Source of the DNA: Puniceispirillum sp965657105
GTDB taxonomy: Bacteria; Pseudomonadota; Alphaproteobacteria; Puniceispirillales; Puniceispirillaceae
Assembly: GCF_965657105.1 (NCBI RefSeq)
Contig: NZ_CBFHNB010000002.1
Coordinates: 3,077 to 67,076, forward strand
DNA length: 64,000 nt
Direction: 5' to 3'
Part shown: positions 38,301 to 47,575 of the stretch, in pieces
Numbering within the stretch: position 1 is the stretch's first letter
Layout: each line of letters starts with the position of its first letter
Notes under the pieces: generated by a model
Databases searched by the model: none
Told to the model about the DNA's origin: nothing
What the model saw: the letters and a program-made list of their open reading frames with translations, nothing else
Translations under genes and position numbers: made by a program

Positions 38301-38406
38301 CACGCGCCAGATTAGTTGGGTTAGATGCGAGCTGAACAACACCCTTGGCAAGCTCTTTTGCAAAGGGGGTTCCTGCCGGAATGTTATAGACAGACGAAGC
38401 GCGCAT
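35380..38406 (-). CDS. addB: AddB subunit of the AddAB helicase-nuclease
   Basis: A protein of about 1008 residues of the alphaproteobacterial AddB type. The helicase-like N-terminal part begins NIPAGTPFAKELAKG. The C-terminal RecB-family nuclease has the D-to-K motif in ELSARADRL then WHIIDYKTG (about 885-905). The cysteine set expected for a Bacillus-type iron-sulphur staple is not evident. The ATG at 38406 begins the family-like sequence; the frame extends to 38463 with unlike residues. It precedes and overlaps addA. Confidence 0.93.
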   Translation of the reverse strand: MRASSVYNIPAGTPFAKELAKGVVQLASNPTNLARAIVMVPSQRAAQALRSAFLDVTSGQATLLPRMIPIGDLADDVADIFPELDGGADTVMLPPAISPLRRQMMLAKLLGGFKLGGQTPTYPQAMMLAHTLGQLLDQLYNVDAKPDQLRDMLPERYSAHWQDIIKLLTILVDNWPAILDSENVMDGVDRRNRLIRARVKAWQDNPPENLIVIAGSTGSIIATRELIRCVSDLPNGHVVLPGLDGGAVPEWDAISHDSGHPQYQLAQLLHFMDITPLDVQNWVSNPESKPATSARRDLMREVFRPASTTATWRQLAEDRPDLGRDALQGLQVIETHDRRTEAGLIAADLRATLEHEDQTAALITPDRHLAEAVIAELARWKIKIDDSAGTTLLTHRAGAFLQLLVEAMQENFAPLALLGVLKHPCAAGGMAQADFRAKVRHIEKLFLRGQRPAPGLEGLASAIGDDKGLKDFIAIHIAAPFAPLIDAWQAPAPTMASLARGLGQTAEMMAAQTMCLLSHGCLSSDGQDAKTPIADKNDGALHLWGNQGGKAAADLLKNMVEHGHDQAVNATDFAQTLVQIMQDITVHAVQQSHPRLAILGAVESRMQTADHLIVAGFNEGNWPPQPHSDPWMNSDMRKAVGLPPHNWRTSLSAHDVYMAICNPKVTITRAQRQNDAATIPSRWLQRMNVVLSALGIAKALDRGDEKFEWLAILNPKTIPNRIKRPAPKPPLSARPRKFSATEIDMWINDPYALYAKKILKLRQLDDIDRPPDAALRGTLFHNVLADFTRIFPSGSLPDTAYQDLLAIGKTHFADQWATPDIRYFWWPRFEMVAGWIIETETQRRDDLAFIYAEKKGSTILTGPAGPVELSARADRLEKTKDGTWHIIDYKTGIAPSKTKVASGRATQLLVEALIAWDGGYDDKPGCDIAKMQYWKLSGRKDKIGDIYDVLPDDGSPESTRDMMQSLITLFDDPEATYPAEPNIKFKLSYNPYRHLARISEWQQEGHDE

Positions 38407-38503
38407 AAAAACACTATAAAAGTAAGCGCTCTTAAATGCGAGCAAGCATTGAAAATACTGCAAGAATATTGATTATCTTGGCTTTTCTAAAGCCGTAATC
38501 GGT

Positions 38504-39001
38504 CTATGCGCTAGGCTTTGCAAAGAGCGTGGCAAGAGCATCAATACGAGCATCCCATCTGAGCGGGGCGCCAATCTCAACCTGCCGCATCTGGCTATCC
38601 AGCGAATCACCAACGGGATTGATGTGGATCGATAAACAATTATCGGGCAACAAGGTATCAAGCCGTTCAGGCCACTCAATCAGACAGACAGCGTCAAGTA
38701 GCGCATCCTCAATACCAAGTTCGAGCGCTTCATAAGGTGATTCTATACGATAGAGGTCAAGATGCCATAGGGGGGTGCCATCAGGCATGTCATAGGTCTG
38801 CACCAGCGTAAAGGTAGGGCTTGGAATATCAGCTTCATAGGGGCAAAGCTTGCTAATCAACGCCCGTGCCAAAGCCGATTTACCCGCACCTAGCGGCCCG
38901 TATAATGCAATCACATCACCAGCGGCTAAGTCTTGAGACAAAAACTGGCCCAACCTTTCGGTTGCGGCCAGATCTTGCAAGTCAAGTTTTACAATAGCCA
39001 T
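38504..39001 (-). CDS. tsaE: tRNA t6A biosynthesis ATPase TsaE
   Basis: A 165-residue P-loop ATPase that works with TsaB, TsaD and TsaC to place threonylcarbamoyl on A37 of ANN-decoding tRNAs. Walker A is IALYGPLGAGKSALARALI (about 32-50); the switch-like segments PSPTFTLVQTY, HLDLYRI and IEWPERL are all in place. AAGG precedes the ATG. In many alphaproteobacteria two sugar-metabolism genes (amgK, murU) lie between tsaE and addB; here only about 100 bases separate them. Confidence 0.94.
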   Translation of the reverse strand: MAIVKLDLQDLAATERLGQFLSQDLAAGDVIALYGPLGAGKSALARALISKLCPYEADIPSPTFTLVQTYDMPDGTPLWHLDLYRIESPYEALELGIEDALLDAVCLIEWPERLDTLLPDNCLSIHINPVGDSLDSQMRQVEIGAPLRWDARIDALATLFAKPSA

Positions 39002-39021
39002 CAAGCGACCTTATGAATGTA

Positions 39022-40416
39022 TCAATAACGATATTGTTCGCTTTTGAAGGGCCCTTGCTGTTCAACGCCGATATAGTCGGCTTGATCAGGCCGTAAGGTT
39101 GTCAAAGACGCGCCAACCTTTTCCAAATGCAAGGCGGCAACCTTTTCATCAAGGTGGCGTGGCAATGTATAAACCTTGTTTTCGTATTTTTCGGCCTCGT
39201 TCCATAGTTCCATCTGCGCTAACACCTGATTGGTGAAGCTGGCAGACATCACGAATGATGGATGACCCGTCGCACAGCCAAGATTTACAAGACGGCCTTT
39301 AGCCAGCAGAATCATACGCTTGCCATCAGGAAACTCGATTTCATCAACCTGCGGCTTCACCTCTGACCAAACCATATTGTTCAGAGCTGATACCTGAATT
39401 TCATTGTCGAAATGGCCAATGTTACACACAATGGCGCGATCTTTCATTTCACGCATATGATCAACTGTGATGATATCACGGTTGCCAGTCGCGGTCACAA
39501 AGATATCTGCCTTAGGGGCGGCCTGCTCCATGGTCACAACTTCATAACCTTCCATCGCAGCCTGCAATGCGCAGATAGGGTCAACTTCGGTTACCATAAC
39601 GCGCGCACCACCTTGACGAAGGGATGCTGCCGAACCTTTGCCAACGTCACCAAAACCAGCAACAACAGCAACCTTGCCAGCCAACATCACATCGGTAGCA
39701 CGGCGAATAGCATCAACCAGAGATTCGCGACAGCCATAAAGATTGTCGAATTTTGACTTGGTAACCGAGTCATTCACATTGATGGCTGGAAATGGCAAGC
39801 CACCTGCTTCAGCCAACTGATAAAGGCGCAAGACGCCAGTGGTTGTTTCTTCGGATACACCTTTGATGGCATCACGCTGCTTGGTAAACCAGCCCGGGCT
39901 AGCGGCCAAACGTTTTTCAAGCTGTGCCTTTAGGTATTCTTCTTCTTCAGTTGCTGGATGTGCAAGCACGGTTTCACCTGCCTCAGCGCGTGCACCAAGC
40001 AGGATATACATGGTTGCATCGCCGCCATCATCCAAGATCATGTTGGCTGTTTCGCCATTCGACCATTGGAATGTGCGGTCAACATACTCCCAATATTCAG
40101 CTAAGGTTTCACCCTTTTTGGCAAAAACGGGAACCCCCGCTTCAGCGATAGCCGCTGCGGCCTGATCCTGAGTTGAATATATATTACATGAAGACCAGCG
40201 TACATCGGCACCAAGGGCGACCAAGGTTTCAATCAATACACCTGTTTGAATCGTCATATGCAAACAACCAGCAACGCGCGCACCTTTTAGTGGCTTTGCA
40301 GCACCAAACTCGTCGCGTAATGCCATCAGGCCAGGCATTTCAGTTTCTGCAATCGAGAGTTCTTTCCGACCCCAATCAGCCAAGCTGATATCAGTAATAA
40401 TATAATCTTGCGGCAT
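39022..40416 (-). CDS. ahcY: Adenosylhomocysteinase
   Basis: A 464-residue NAD-dependent enzyme splitting S-adenosylhomocysteine into adenosine and homocysteine, removing the inhibitor of methyltransferases. Substrate residues lie in CLHMTIQTGVLIETL (about 51) and NVNDSVTKSKFDNLYGCRES; the NAD fold is VVAGFGDVGKGSAASLRQGG (about 255); the C-terminus ends in SEQYRY, the usual K-x-x-x-YRY-like tail. I prefer the ATG at 40416 because AGGA lies eight bases upstream; the ATG at 40425 sits directly on that site. No known SAH or SAM riboswitch pattern was recognised in the leader. Confidence 0.96.
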   Translation of the reverse strand: MPQDYIITDISLADWGRKELSIAETEMPGLMALRDEFGAAKPLKGARVAGCLHMTIQTGVLIETLVALGADVRWSSCNIYSTQDQAAAAIAEAGVPVFAKKGETLAEYWEYVDRTFQWSNGETANMILDDGGDATMYILLGARAEAGETVLAHPATEEEEYLKAQLEKRLAASPGWFTKQRDAIKGVSEETTTGVLRLYQLAEAGGLPFPAINVNDSVTKSKFDNLYGCRESLVDAIRRATDVMLAGKVAVVAGFGDVGKGSAASLRQGGARVMVTEVDPICALQAAMEGYEVVTMEQAAPKADIFVTATGNRDIITVDHMREMKDRAIVCNIGHFDNEIQVSALNNMVWSEVKPQVDEIEFPDGKRMILLAKGRLVNLGCATGHPSFVMSASFTNQVLAQMELWNEAEKYENKVYTLPRHLDEKVAALHLEKVGASLTTLRPDQADYIGVEQQGPFKSEQYRY

Positions 40417-40532
40417 GTTAAACATCCTTTGATAAATGATTGGTTAGGATGTAACCTAATTGGTGATTTTTTAAAAGAGGTATGCTTGATTAATTGCCTA
40501 AGTATTTGTTCAGAGCGTCATTAATAAGCGTA

Positions 40533-41429
40533 TTATGAGTGGGCATGAAGTTCACGATGTATTATCGATGCTTGATGACCATTTTCAATCAGCCACTGCC
40601 TAATATGCTCTGCTGCCCAGACAGATCGGTGTCTGCCGCCAGTACATCCGAATGCGATCGATATTTGTGCGCGACCTTCGGCCGACATCCGCGCTAGCAT
40701 AGGTGCCAACATCGCCTTGAAATGCTTGATAACAGTTTGCACAGCTTCATCAGCTTTTAAAAATGAATCAATGTCATCATCCATACCTGTTTGCATACGA
40801 AGCCCTTCAGCCCAGTGTGGGTTTTGAGCGAAACGCATATCCAAAACAATATCAGCGCTTTCAGGAACACCATGTCGATAGGAAAAGCTCTGAAGCTTCA
40901 CAGGTATCGGGCTATTGCTTTCAATCTCCAGTGAGATCAGCAACTGTCGCCGTAGATCAGCTGGCGCAAGGCCGGTAGTGTCAATTGAAATGTCAGCCAA
41001 AGTGGCCACCGCCTGCATGCGCTTAGCGTCATGATCGATGGCATCAGCAAGATCGAGATGCGGGGCAAGATCGAGATGCGGGGCAAGTGGATGTTGTCGC
41101 CGCGTCGCATTATAGCGCCTATTTAAATCCTGAGGCGAAGCAGTGAGAAATACCAGCCTTACAGCGTTACCAAGACGACCGCGGACATTTTCCACCAAAC
41201 GTTTAACAGGATCAATATCAAAGCCGCTAGTGCGCGCGTCTAGCCCAATAGCTAGTTTCCGTCCAGCCGTTTCAACTTCCATAGCTATCAAAGGATCGAT
41301 CAATGCCAAGGGTAGATTATCAACAACCGCCCATCCACTATCTTCAAGAATTTTCAGTGCCGTCGAATTGCCTGCGCCCGATACGCCCGTAACCAGAACA
41401 AGGTGAATATCAATGGATGTTTCATTCAT
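40533..41429 (-). CDS. rapZ: RapZ-family nucleotide-binding protein with altered Walker A
   Basis: A 298-residue RapZ/YvcJ-family protein. The N-terminal P-loop domain begins VLVTGVSGAGNSTALKILED, and the C-terminal domain ends with the conserved GCTGGRHRSVWAAEHI (about 268). The Walker A lysine is replaced by Asn (codon AAT on the coding strand). It also carries an 18-bp in-frame duplication giving LAPHLD twice in a row near residue 115. In E. coli RapZ controls GlmY/GlmZ RNA and amino-sugar synthesis; in alphaproteobacteria its target is less clear. It follows chvG by nine bases, where hprK is normally found between them. Confidence 0.9.
   Translation of the reverse strand: MNETSIDIHLVLVTGVSGAGNSTALKILEDSGWAVVDNLPLALIDPLIAMEVETAGRKLAIGLDARTSGFDIDPVKRLVENVRGRLGNAVRLVFLTASPQDLNRRYNATRRQHPLAPHLDLAPHLDLADAIDHDAKRMQAVATLADISIDTTGLAPADLRRQLLISLEIESNSPIPVKLQSFSYRHGVPESADIVLDMRFAQNPHWAEGLRMQTGMDDDIDSFLKADEAVQTVIKHFKAMLAPMLARMSAEGRAQISIAFGCTGGRHRSVWAAEHIRQWLIENGHQASIIHRELHAHS
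41048..41083. repeat. 18-bp in-frame tandem duplication inside rapZ
   Basis: CAAGATCGAGATGCGGGG occurs twice exactly, head to tail, adding six residues to RapZ without breaking the frame. Confidence 0.92.
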
Positions 41430-41438
41430 GAGTTAAGT

Positions 41439-43067
41439 CTATACCAATGGCAAGGTCAGCGTAAAGCAGGCACCGCCTTTATCGCTATTTTTAGCGGTTA
41501 ATGTGCCAGCATGTGCTTCGGCAATCTGCCGTGCAATCGACAAGCCAAGACCTGAATGCTCGCCAAAAACCTCACCTGATGGCCGTTCAGAATAAAAGCG
41601 GGCGAAAACGGCATCGAGCCGGTTTTCGGGAATGCCTTGTCCCTGATCGCGAATTGTTATGGCAACCTTGTTTGACGCAACAGGTGTGACAGTGATGAAT
41701 ATCTCGCCTTTAGGCGGGCTGAAAGACACTGCATTGGCAAGAACATTATCAATGACCTGCACAATCCGGCCTTCATGAATACGCGTCATTAATGGTTCAT
41801 CATGTAGGTCAAGATGAATGCTGTGATCGGCAAAACTTTGGCGGCGCATCTGAACAAAATTCTCAACAAGCTCAATAATATTGATTTCGTGCCCCTGTCC
41901 ATCAGCTATTTCTGTATCAACGCGGCTGGCTTGTGAAATATCAGTGATCAGGCGGTTGAGTCGCTCTACATCCTGCAAGATCACATTCATTAATTTTTGC
42001 TGTTGTACCGGATCAGAAATACGACTGATCGTCTCGGCGGCACTGCGCAAGGACGAAAGTGGATTTTTCAGCTCATGCGCCACATCGGCTGCAAACCCTG
42101 CTGTCGCCTGCATACGTTTTTGCAACTCATCTGTTAAATCGATAAAGGATTCGGATAATTGCCCGATTTCATCTTTGCGTTCAGGCAAGCGTTGCAAACG
42201 TGCCGACAGATTGCTACTGCGCCGTAGATTTTCAGCCGCATTGGCAAGCTGGGTTATCGGCGTCGTTATCGACCGTGCCAAATATGCACTGAGGCCTATA
42301 GTGACAAGCAGAACCGCAATGAATAGTTCAAGAAAGACAATATGCACATCGGCAAGTTCTTTTTCTATTTTGCCGCCGCCAATCGACACCAATAGAGCAC
42401 CACGAACCAGACGGACATCCTGAATAGGTACAGCAACTGACAGCACCATATTGCTACGCCGATCCAGACGAAGCATCCGCATGGGTTCACCCCGCAAGGC
42501 AGACTGCACTTCACGATAATGACCAGCGTGTTGTTTGACCTGTTCAGTATAACGTGGCAACGCGCTTGAATTGTTCATCATAGCTGTCACATGCGTCATC
42601 ATGTGATGGATCTGGCGTTTCATTTTTATACGCCAAGGGGTGCCATCGCGACGGCGTAAATTAGTCTGCACGCGCGCAGACCCACGTCTTACCGTATCCG
42701 CCAAAAGCGAACCATCCGGCTGAAAAACGCGCGCCCGTAATTCAGAGCCAAAACCAACCAAAGGAATAAGATGATTCATGGTGCGACGTGATAACTTGCG
42801 CCGCGCCACACCGACATCAAGCTCAGCTTCGGCAAGGGCAAGTGATCGTGCCAGCGTAAAGCCTTGACGTTCTAGGGCCGTAAATTCGGACATGATGAGC
42901 GTCGTTCGATATTGGTCAATCGAAAGTAACCCGACCAGAAACACCGCTAGCGGGAATAGCATTATGGCCATAATCCGAGCGCTCAGGCGGCTCATTCGGA
43001 ACGGTGCCAAACAGAGTTTACCTAGTCGTTTAAAACATGTCTTTGCTAGACCTATTATGCTGTTCAT
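41439..43067 (-). CDS. chvG: ChvG/ExoS-type sensor histidine kinase
   Basis: A protein of about 542 residues with two membrane segments (IMAIMLFPLAVFLVGLLSI and LELFIAVLLVTIGLSAYLA) around a periplasmic sensor region, then a HAMP linker, an H-box with the phosphorylated His in AADVAHELKNPLSSLRSA, and ATPase boxes DQGQGIPE and GLGLSIARQIAEAH. ChvG-ChvI in other alphaproteobacteria respond to acidity or cell-envelope stress. The start is uncertain: ATG at 43067 (used here) or 42995; neither has a strong ribosome-binding site. It follows chvI with a 99-base gap. Confidence 0.9.
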   Translation of the reverse strand: MNSIIGLAKTCFKRLGKLCLAPFRMSRLSARIMAIMLFPLAVFLVGLLSIDQYRTTLIMSEFTALERQGFTLARSLALAEAELDVGVARRKLSRRTMNHLIPLVGFGSELRARVFQPDGSLLADTVRRGSARVQTNLRRRDGTPWRIKMKRQIHHMMTHVTAMMNNSSALPRYTEQVKQHAGHYREVQSALRGEPMRMLRLDRRSNMVLSVAVPIQDVRLVRGALLVSIGGGKIEKELADVHIVFLELFIAVLLVTIGLSAYLARSITTPITQLANAAENLRRSSNLSARLQRLPERKDEIGQLSESFIDLTDELQKRMQATAGFAADVAHELKNPLSSLRSAAETISRISDPVQQQKLMNVILQDVERLNRLITDISQASRVDTEIADGQGHEINIIELVENFVQMRRQSFADHSIHLDLHDEPLMTRIHEGRIVQVIDNVLANAVSFSPPKGEIFITVTPVASNKVAITIRDQGQGIPENRLDAVFARFYSERPSGEVFGEHSGLGLSIARQIAEAHAGTLTAKNSDKGGACFTLTLPLV

Positions 43068-43166
43068 TAAAATGAACTTACTCCCGCTCACATATTCCAC
43101 ACATCCAATCGCCAAAGCAAAAGTAAGCCCCTATTTGCAGGCCATAGAGCTTGGTTTCGATTCGTA

Positions 43167-43859
43167 CTAAGCTATCTTATATTTATAGCCGATACCATAC
43201 AGGGTTTCGATCCCGTCAAACGCGTTATCATGTGCCCTAATTTTACGGCGAAGTCTCTTTATGTGGCTGTCAATGGTGCGGTCATCGAGAAAAATGGATT
43301 CGCCATAAGCTGCATCCATAAGTTGATCACGGTTTTTAACCATACCAGGGCGTGATGCCAGTGCCTGCAAGATCAAAAATTCAGTAACTGTTAATTTGAC
43401 CTCTTCCCCTTTCCAGCTGCACAAATGACGGTCAGGATCCATGATCAGATTGCCCTGATGAATGACATTGGGGCCGGCGGTATCCATCACACCTTCGGTT
43501 GCACGGCGCAATACCGCCCGAATACGCGCAAGCAATAGGCGCTGGGAAAAAGGCTTGGTGATATAATCGTCAGCCCCCATTCCGAAACCAAGTGCTTCGT
43601 CAAGCTCGTCATCTTTGCTGGTCAGGAAAATCACTGGAAGTTGGGAATTTTTGCGTATTTTCTGCAATAATTCGACACCATCCATACGCGGCATTTTTAT
43701 GTCAAGAACAGCCAGTTCAACAGGCTGGCGCGCCAACCCCTGAAGAGCTGCTTCGCCATCATTATAACAATCAACATCAAAGCCTTCCGACTCAAGCATC
43801 AGCGAAACTGATGTCAGAATATTTTGATCATCATCAACAAGTGCAATCCGATTAGCCAT
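43167..43859 (-). CDS. chvI: ChvI-type response regulator
   Basis: A 230-residue OmpR-family regulator. The receiver domain has the acidic pocket LVDDD (about 8), the phosphorylated Asp in LAVLDIKMPRMDG (about 53) and the Lys in YITKPFS (about 104). The C-terminal winged helix ends DDRTIDSHIKRLRRKIR and GIGYKYKI. It pairs with chvG downstream. GGAG lies eight bases before the ATG at 43859; a GTG immediately upstream is in frame. Confidence 0.94.
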   Translation of the reverse strand: MANRIALVDDDQNILTSVSLMLESEGFDVDCYNDGEAALQGLARQPVELAVLDIKMPRMDGVELLQKIRKNSQLPVIFLTSKDDELDEALGFGMGADDYITKPFSQRLLLARIRAVLRRATEGVMDTAGPNVIHQGNLIMDPDRHLCSWKGEEVKLTVTEFLILQALASRPGMVKNRDQLMDAAYGESIFLDDRTIDSHIKRLRRKIRAHDNAFDGIETLYGIGYKYKIA

Positions 43860-44019
43860 CACCCACTCTCCATGCGCTCCAGTTTAGCCTCATTCCGGTC
43901 AGATATCAGCCTATCTTGGCTTGCCGGCATCTAGAAGACTTTACAGATAGCAATCGATCAAGGCTAATATGGGGCAAGTTAACAGCAGAATCAGCCTAAT
44001 TTACGCCTTAATCTGCCCA

Positions 44020-46953
44020 TTAATGCGCATCAGCCCAGCTATCGGCAATACCCGCTTCGGCAACCAATGGCACTTTCAGATCAACCACCGGTGCGGCAGC
44101 AGCTTCCATGATGCGGGTGATATGTTTCACTGCATTGTCAGCATCAGCCGCTGGCGCTTCGAAAATCAGTTCGTCATGAACCTGAAGCAGCATATCGGCC
44201 TTAATACCCGCAGCCTGCAAGGCTGGCGGGATGCGTATCATGGCGCGTTTGATAATATCCGCCGCACTGCCTTGAATAGGTGCGTTGATCGCCTGCCGTT
44301 CGGCAAAACCACGATGCGCCGCACTGCCACCTGCCATTCCGGTAATATGTATCCGGCGTCCAAATAGGGTTTCGACAAACCCGTCTTCGCGCGCTTCGGT
44401 CTTGATACGTTCCATATAGGCGCGAATACCCGGGAAATTTTCAAAATAAGAGGCTATATAATCACGTGCCTCACCTTGCGGAATGGATAATTGACGCGCT
44501 AAACCAAATGCCGAAATACCATAGATTATGCCAAAATTGATTGCCTTTGCCCGGCGGCGTGTTTCCGAATCCATATGATCCAGAGGAATGCCAAACACTT
44601 CAGACGCTGTGCGGGCATGAATATCGATACCGTCCTTGAACGCCTCAATCATACTTTGCTCGCCCGCCACATGCGCAACCAGACGTAATTCGATCTGCGA
44701 ATAATCCACCGAAATCAGCTTACACCCCTCTGCCGCGATAAAGGCTGTCCGAATTTGACGCCCTTCATTGGTCCGAATTGGAATGTTTTGGACATTCGGA
44801 TCAGACGAGGACAACCGGCCCGTTGACGCGCCTACCATTGAAAATGATGTATGCACGCGACCTGTTTCAGGCAGAATACATTCGACCAACGCATCCGCAT
44901 AAGTTGATTTGAGTTTGGCTAGATGACGCCAATCCAAAACTTTGCTGGCAATTTCAACACCTGATGCCGCCAGGTCTTCAAGCACATCTGCCGAGGTTGA
45001 ATAAGCGCCGGTTTTGGCTTTTTTACCACCTTGCAATCCCATTTTATCAAATAGAATTTCACCCAGCTGTTTAGGTGATGCGATGTTAAAATCTTCGCCA
45101 GCCAATGCCAGAATATCCTGTGCCAGCACTTCCATACGTGTGGCAAAATCATTCGACATGCGCGCCAGAATAGAGCGATCAACCCTGATGCCGTAATTTT
45201 CCATCTGCGCCAATACCGGAATAAGCGGACGTTCAAGGCGTTCATATACCGAAGCCACTTTTTCGCCTGCAAGGCGAGGTTTCAAGATCATCCATAACCG
45301 CAAGGTGATGTCAGCATCTTCAGCCGCATAATCAAGCGCCGCTTCGGGGGCGAGGTCGCTAAACAGTATCTGTTTAGCACCTTTGCCACAGACGTCAGAA
45401 AATTTAATCGTTGAATGGTCAAGCCAGTGACCTGCCAGATAATCCATCGAATGACGTTCAACACGCCCCCCATCCAGCACATATGACAGGCACATCGTGT
45501 CGTCAACAGGCGCCAGATTTATGCCGCCATTACGAGGGCGCATAAGCACATGAGCATCATATTTCAAATTATGCCCGATTTTCAGCACTGCCGGATCTTC
45601 AAAAAGAGGTTTGATTTCGGCCATGGCGGTCTCGAAATCAAGCTGCGGATAATTGGCTGGCGCATCTTCATCCGAAAAATCAAGACCACCTTGCACAGCC
45701 ACGCCATTGCCCATCACGCTGTCATTTGTCGCCCCATGCCGCAACGGGACATAACAAGCCTGACCTGGTGCTATTGCCATCGATATACCAACCAGATCAA
45801 CCGCCGACGCATTCAAACCCGTGGTCTCAGTATCAACTGCCAGAAAACCCTGCTTGCGCGCTTTACCCAGAAATGCCACCAAGGCTTCGCGGTCAGTGAC
45901 AAGCGTGTAATTAGCCTCACTATTTCGCAAATTCTGCGCATCATGTATCGCCTCAATGGTGCTATGCTTGGCTGTCTCATCTTGATTCGCATTTGTTGGC
46001 AAGGTCCCGCCCATTGACCGCACTGCCGGAGTTGACGCCTTGTTTGTGGCATCGACGGAAGCACCAATCCGGACAAGCAGACGCTTAAAATCCTGTTCAA
46101 CCAAAAACGCTTTCAGCACATCCATATTACGTGGCGGCGTTTTCATTGCGTCCATTTCTAATGGTGTTGGTGCATCTTCACGTAGCAAGACAAGCTGTCG
46201 CGAGATGCGCGCCTGTTCGGCAAAAGCAATCAAATTTTCGCGGCGTTTGGGCTGTTTTATCTCGTCTGCACGTGCAAGAAGACTTTCAAGATCACCATAG
46301 ATATTGATGAGTTCGGCAGCGGTTTTCACACCGATGCCCGGAACACCAGGAACATTATCAGACGTATCACCTGCCAAGGCCTGTACATCGACAACTTTAT
46401 CCGGCGTAACACCAAACTTTTCTTCGACCTCAGCTACACCAATGCGGCGCTGTTTCATCGGGTCAAGCATGGTCACATCACCGCGCACCAGCTGCATCAA
46501 ATCTTTGTCAGAAGACACGATGATGGTTTCCATATTGGCATCTTCGGCTAGCGCCGCATAGGTAGCGATAAGGTCGTCAGCTTCAAAGCCAGACGCTTCC
46601 ATCATTGGCAAGCTCAGCGCGGTGGTTGCCTCGCGAACAAGAGCAAATTGCGGAATCAATTCTTCAGGTGGTGCCGAGCGGTTGGCTTTATACTCTGGAT
46701 AGATGTCTGAACGAAAGGTCTGCCGTGAAGTGTCAAACACCACCGCCACATGATCTGGCATCATGTCATCGACCAGCTTCATCAGCATAGAGGTAAACCC
46801 ATAGACAGCATTAACCGGCGTGCCGTCAGCGCGGGTCATCATTGGCAAGGCATGATAAGCACGAAAAATATAGCCCGAACCATCAATCAGCAAAAGTCGT
46901 GCTTTCTGACCGCCTATATCATTCACTGTCCCCGTGTCATCATTCATCATCAT
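44020..46953 (-). CDS. polA: DNA polymerase I
   Basis: A 977-residue polymerase with all three domains. The 5'-3' exonuclease (LLIDGSGYIFRAYHALP at about 21) is followed by an apparently intact 3'-5' proofreading domain (FLAVDTETTGL with the acidic pair, about 370). The polymerase domain has motif A VDYSQIELRLVAHVAGE (about 746), motif B RRRAKAINFGIIYGIS (about 802) and motif C LLQVHDELIFEAP (about 932). It fills gaps and removes Okazaki primers. Clustered ATGs at 46953, 46950 and 46947 follow GGGG. Confidence 0.96.
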   Translation of the reverse strand: MMMNDDTGTVNDIGGQKARLLLIDGSGYIFRAYHALPMMTRADGTPVNAVYGFTSMLMKLVDDMMPDHVAVVFDTSRQTFRSDIYPEYKANRSAPPEELIPQFALVREATTALSLPMMEASGFEADDLIATYAALAEDANMETIIVSSDKDLMQLVRGDVTMLDPMKQRRIGVAEVEEKFGVTPDKVVDVQALAGDTSDNVPGVPGIGVKTAAELINIYGDLESLLARADEIKQPKRRENLIAFAEQARISRQLVLLREDAPTPLEMDAMKTPPRNMDVLKAFLVEQDFKRLLVRIGASVDATNKASTPAVRSMGGTLPTNANQDETAKHSTIEAIHDAQNLRNSEANYTLVTDREALVAFLGKARKQGFLAVDTETTGLNASAVDLVGISMAIAPGQACYVPLRHGATNDSVMGNGVAVQGGLDFSDEDAPANYPQLDFETAMAEIKPLFEDPAVLKIGHNLKYDAHVLMRPRNGGINLAPVDDTMCLSYVLDGGRVERHSMDYLAGHWLDHSTIKFSDVCGKGAKQILFSDLAPEAALDYAAEDADITLRLWMILKPRLAGEKVASVYERLERPLIPVLAQMENYGIRVDRSILARMSNDFATRMEVLAQDILALAGEDFNIASPKQLGEILFDKMGLQGGKKAKTGAYSTSADVLEDLAASGVEIASKVLDWRHLAKLKSTYADALVECILPETGRVHTSFSMVGASTGRLSSSDPNVQNIPIRTNEGRQIRTAFIAAEGCKLISVDYSQIELRLVAHVAGEQSMIEAFKDGIDIHARTASEVFGIPLDHMDSETRRRAKAINFGIIYGISAFGLARQLSIPQGEARDYIASYFENFPGIRAYMERIKTEAREDGFVETLFGRRIHITGMAGGSAAHRGFAERQAINAPIQGSAADIIKRAMIRIPPALQAAGIKADMLLQVHDELIFEAPAADADNAVKHITRIMEAAAAPVVDLKVPLVAEAGIADSWADAH

Positions 46954-46997
46954 ATCCCCAGATACCGTATCTGCTGTGTGGGTTTGCCCTGTAGCGC

Positions 46998-47198
46998 TTA
47001 GCTATTCTCAGCCGTTGATTTTACAAAGGTGCGCGAACAATAAGGACACACGACCTTATCATCTGTGCCAAGCGTTAACCATACTAGCGGATGCCCAAGT
47101 GTACCCCCACCACCATTACAGGATACACGGTTCTGACTTGTTGGGATTACAGCCATATCTTCGGCTGTAGCTTCGGACATATTTTCTTGGTTTGACAT
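46998..47198 (-). CDS. Small zf-CHCC zinc-finger protein
   Basis: A 66-residue protein with one Cys, one His and two Cys in the zf-CHCC arrangement: VSCNGGGGTLGHPLVWL then VCPYCSRTF. This matches the zinc-binding domain shared with mitochondrial complex I subunit NDUFS6; bacterial copies are common in alphaproteobacteria with an unclear role. AAGGA lies before the ATG at 47198; the open frame extends to 47267. It is 44 bases upstream of polA in the same direction. Confidence 0.88.
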   Translation of the reverse strand: MSNQENMSEATAEDMAVIPTSQNRVSCNGGGGTLGHPLVWLTLGTDDKVVCPYCSRTFVKSTAENS

Positions 47199-47575
47199 TA
47201 TAATCCTTTTCACCAGCGCAGACAGAAAATCTGGCGTGGGTATGTTTATGGAGCCTAGACCAGGCAACTGCCCTTACCACGCATGTGATGAGTGAAATCT
47301 ATCGCGCGCGCCGCAACGATGCAATCACTTCACCCTGCATGACCCAATTTATTTGCAAGACCCGCATATCAAATACACAAATATAAAGGCTCAAATATAA
47401 AGGCTCAAATATAAAGGCGTCTTTGATCATATTGATCAACCCTGTTTATATCTGATGAACAGCGTCATGATTCGCAGTGGCGCATGATGTATGATCGGTC
47501 TATAAATATGGCAGTGGTTGTATCAATCTAACCAACCCCCTATTGAATTCATGCGTTCGCTTTTGGAATTATACC
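47199..47575. other. Divergent intergenic region with tandem repeat
   Basis: About 377 bases between the zinc-finger gene and the ABC ATPase. Beyond a three-unit 14-bp repeat (47378-47418) I see no gene or convincing promoter pair. Confidence 0.4.
47378..47418. repeat. 14-bp tandem repeat, nearly three copies
   Basis: CAAATATAAAGGCT is repeated head to tail: two exact copies and a third identical for 13 bases. Confidence 0.92.

Noticed and set aside
40426..40530. Possible SAH or SAM riboswitch upstream of ahcY
   Set aside because: A small GGTTA/TAACC hairpin exists, but no conserved riboswitch core was recognised.
47378..47418. CRISPR-like repeat array
   Set aside because: Units are 14 bp and directly adjacent with no spacers; this is a simple tandem repeat.
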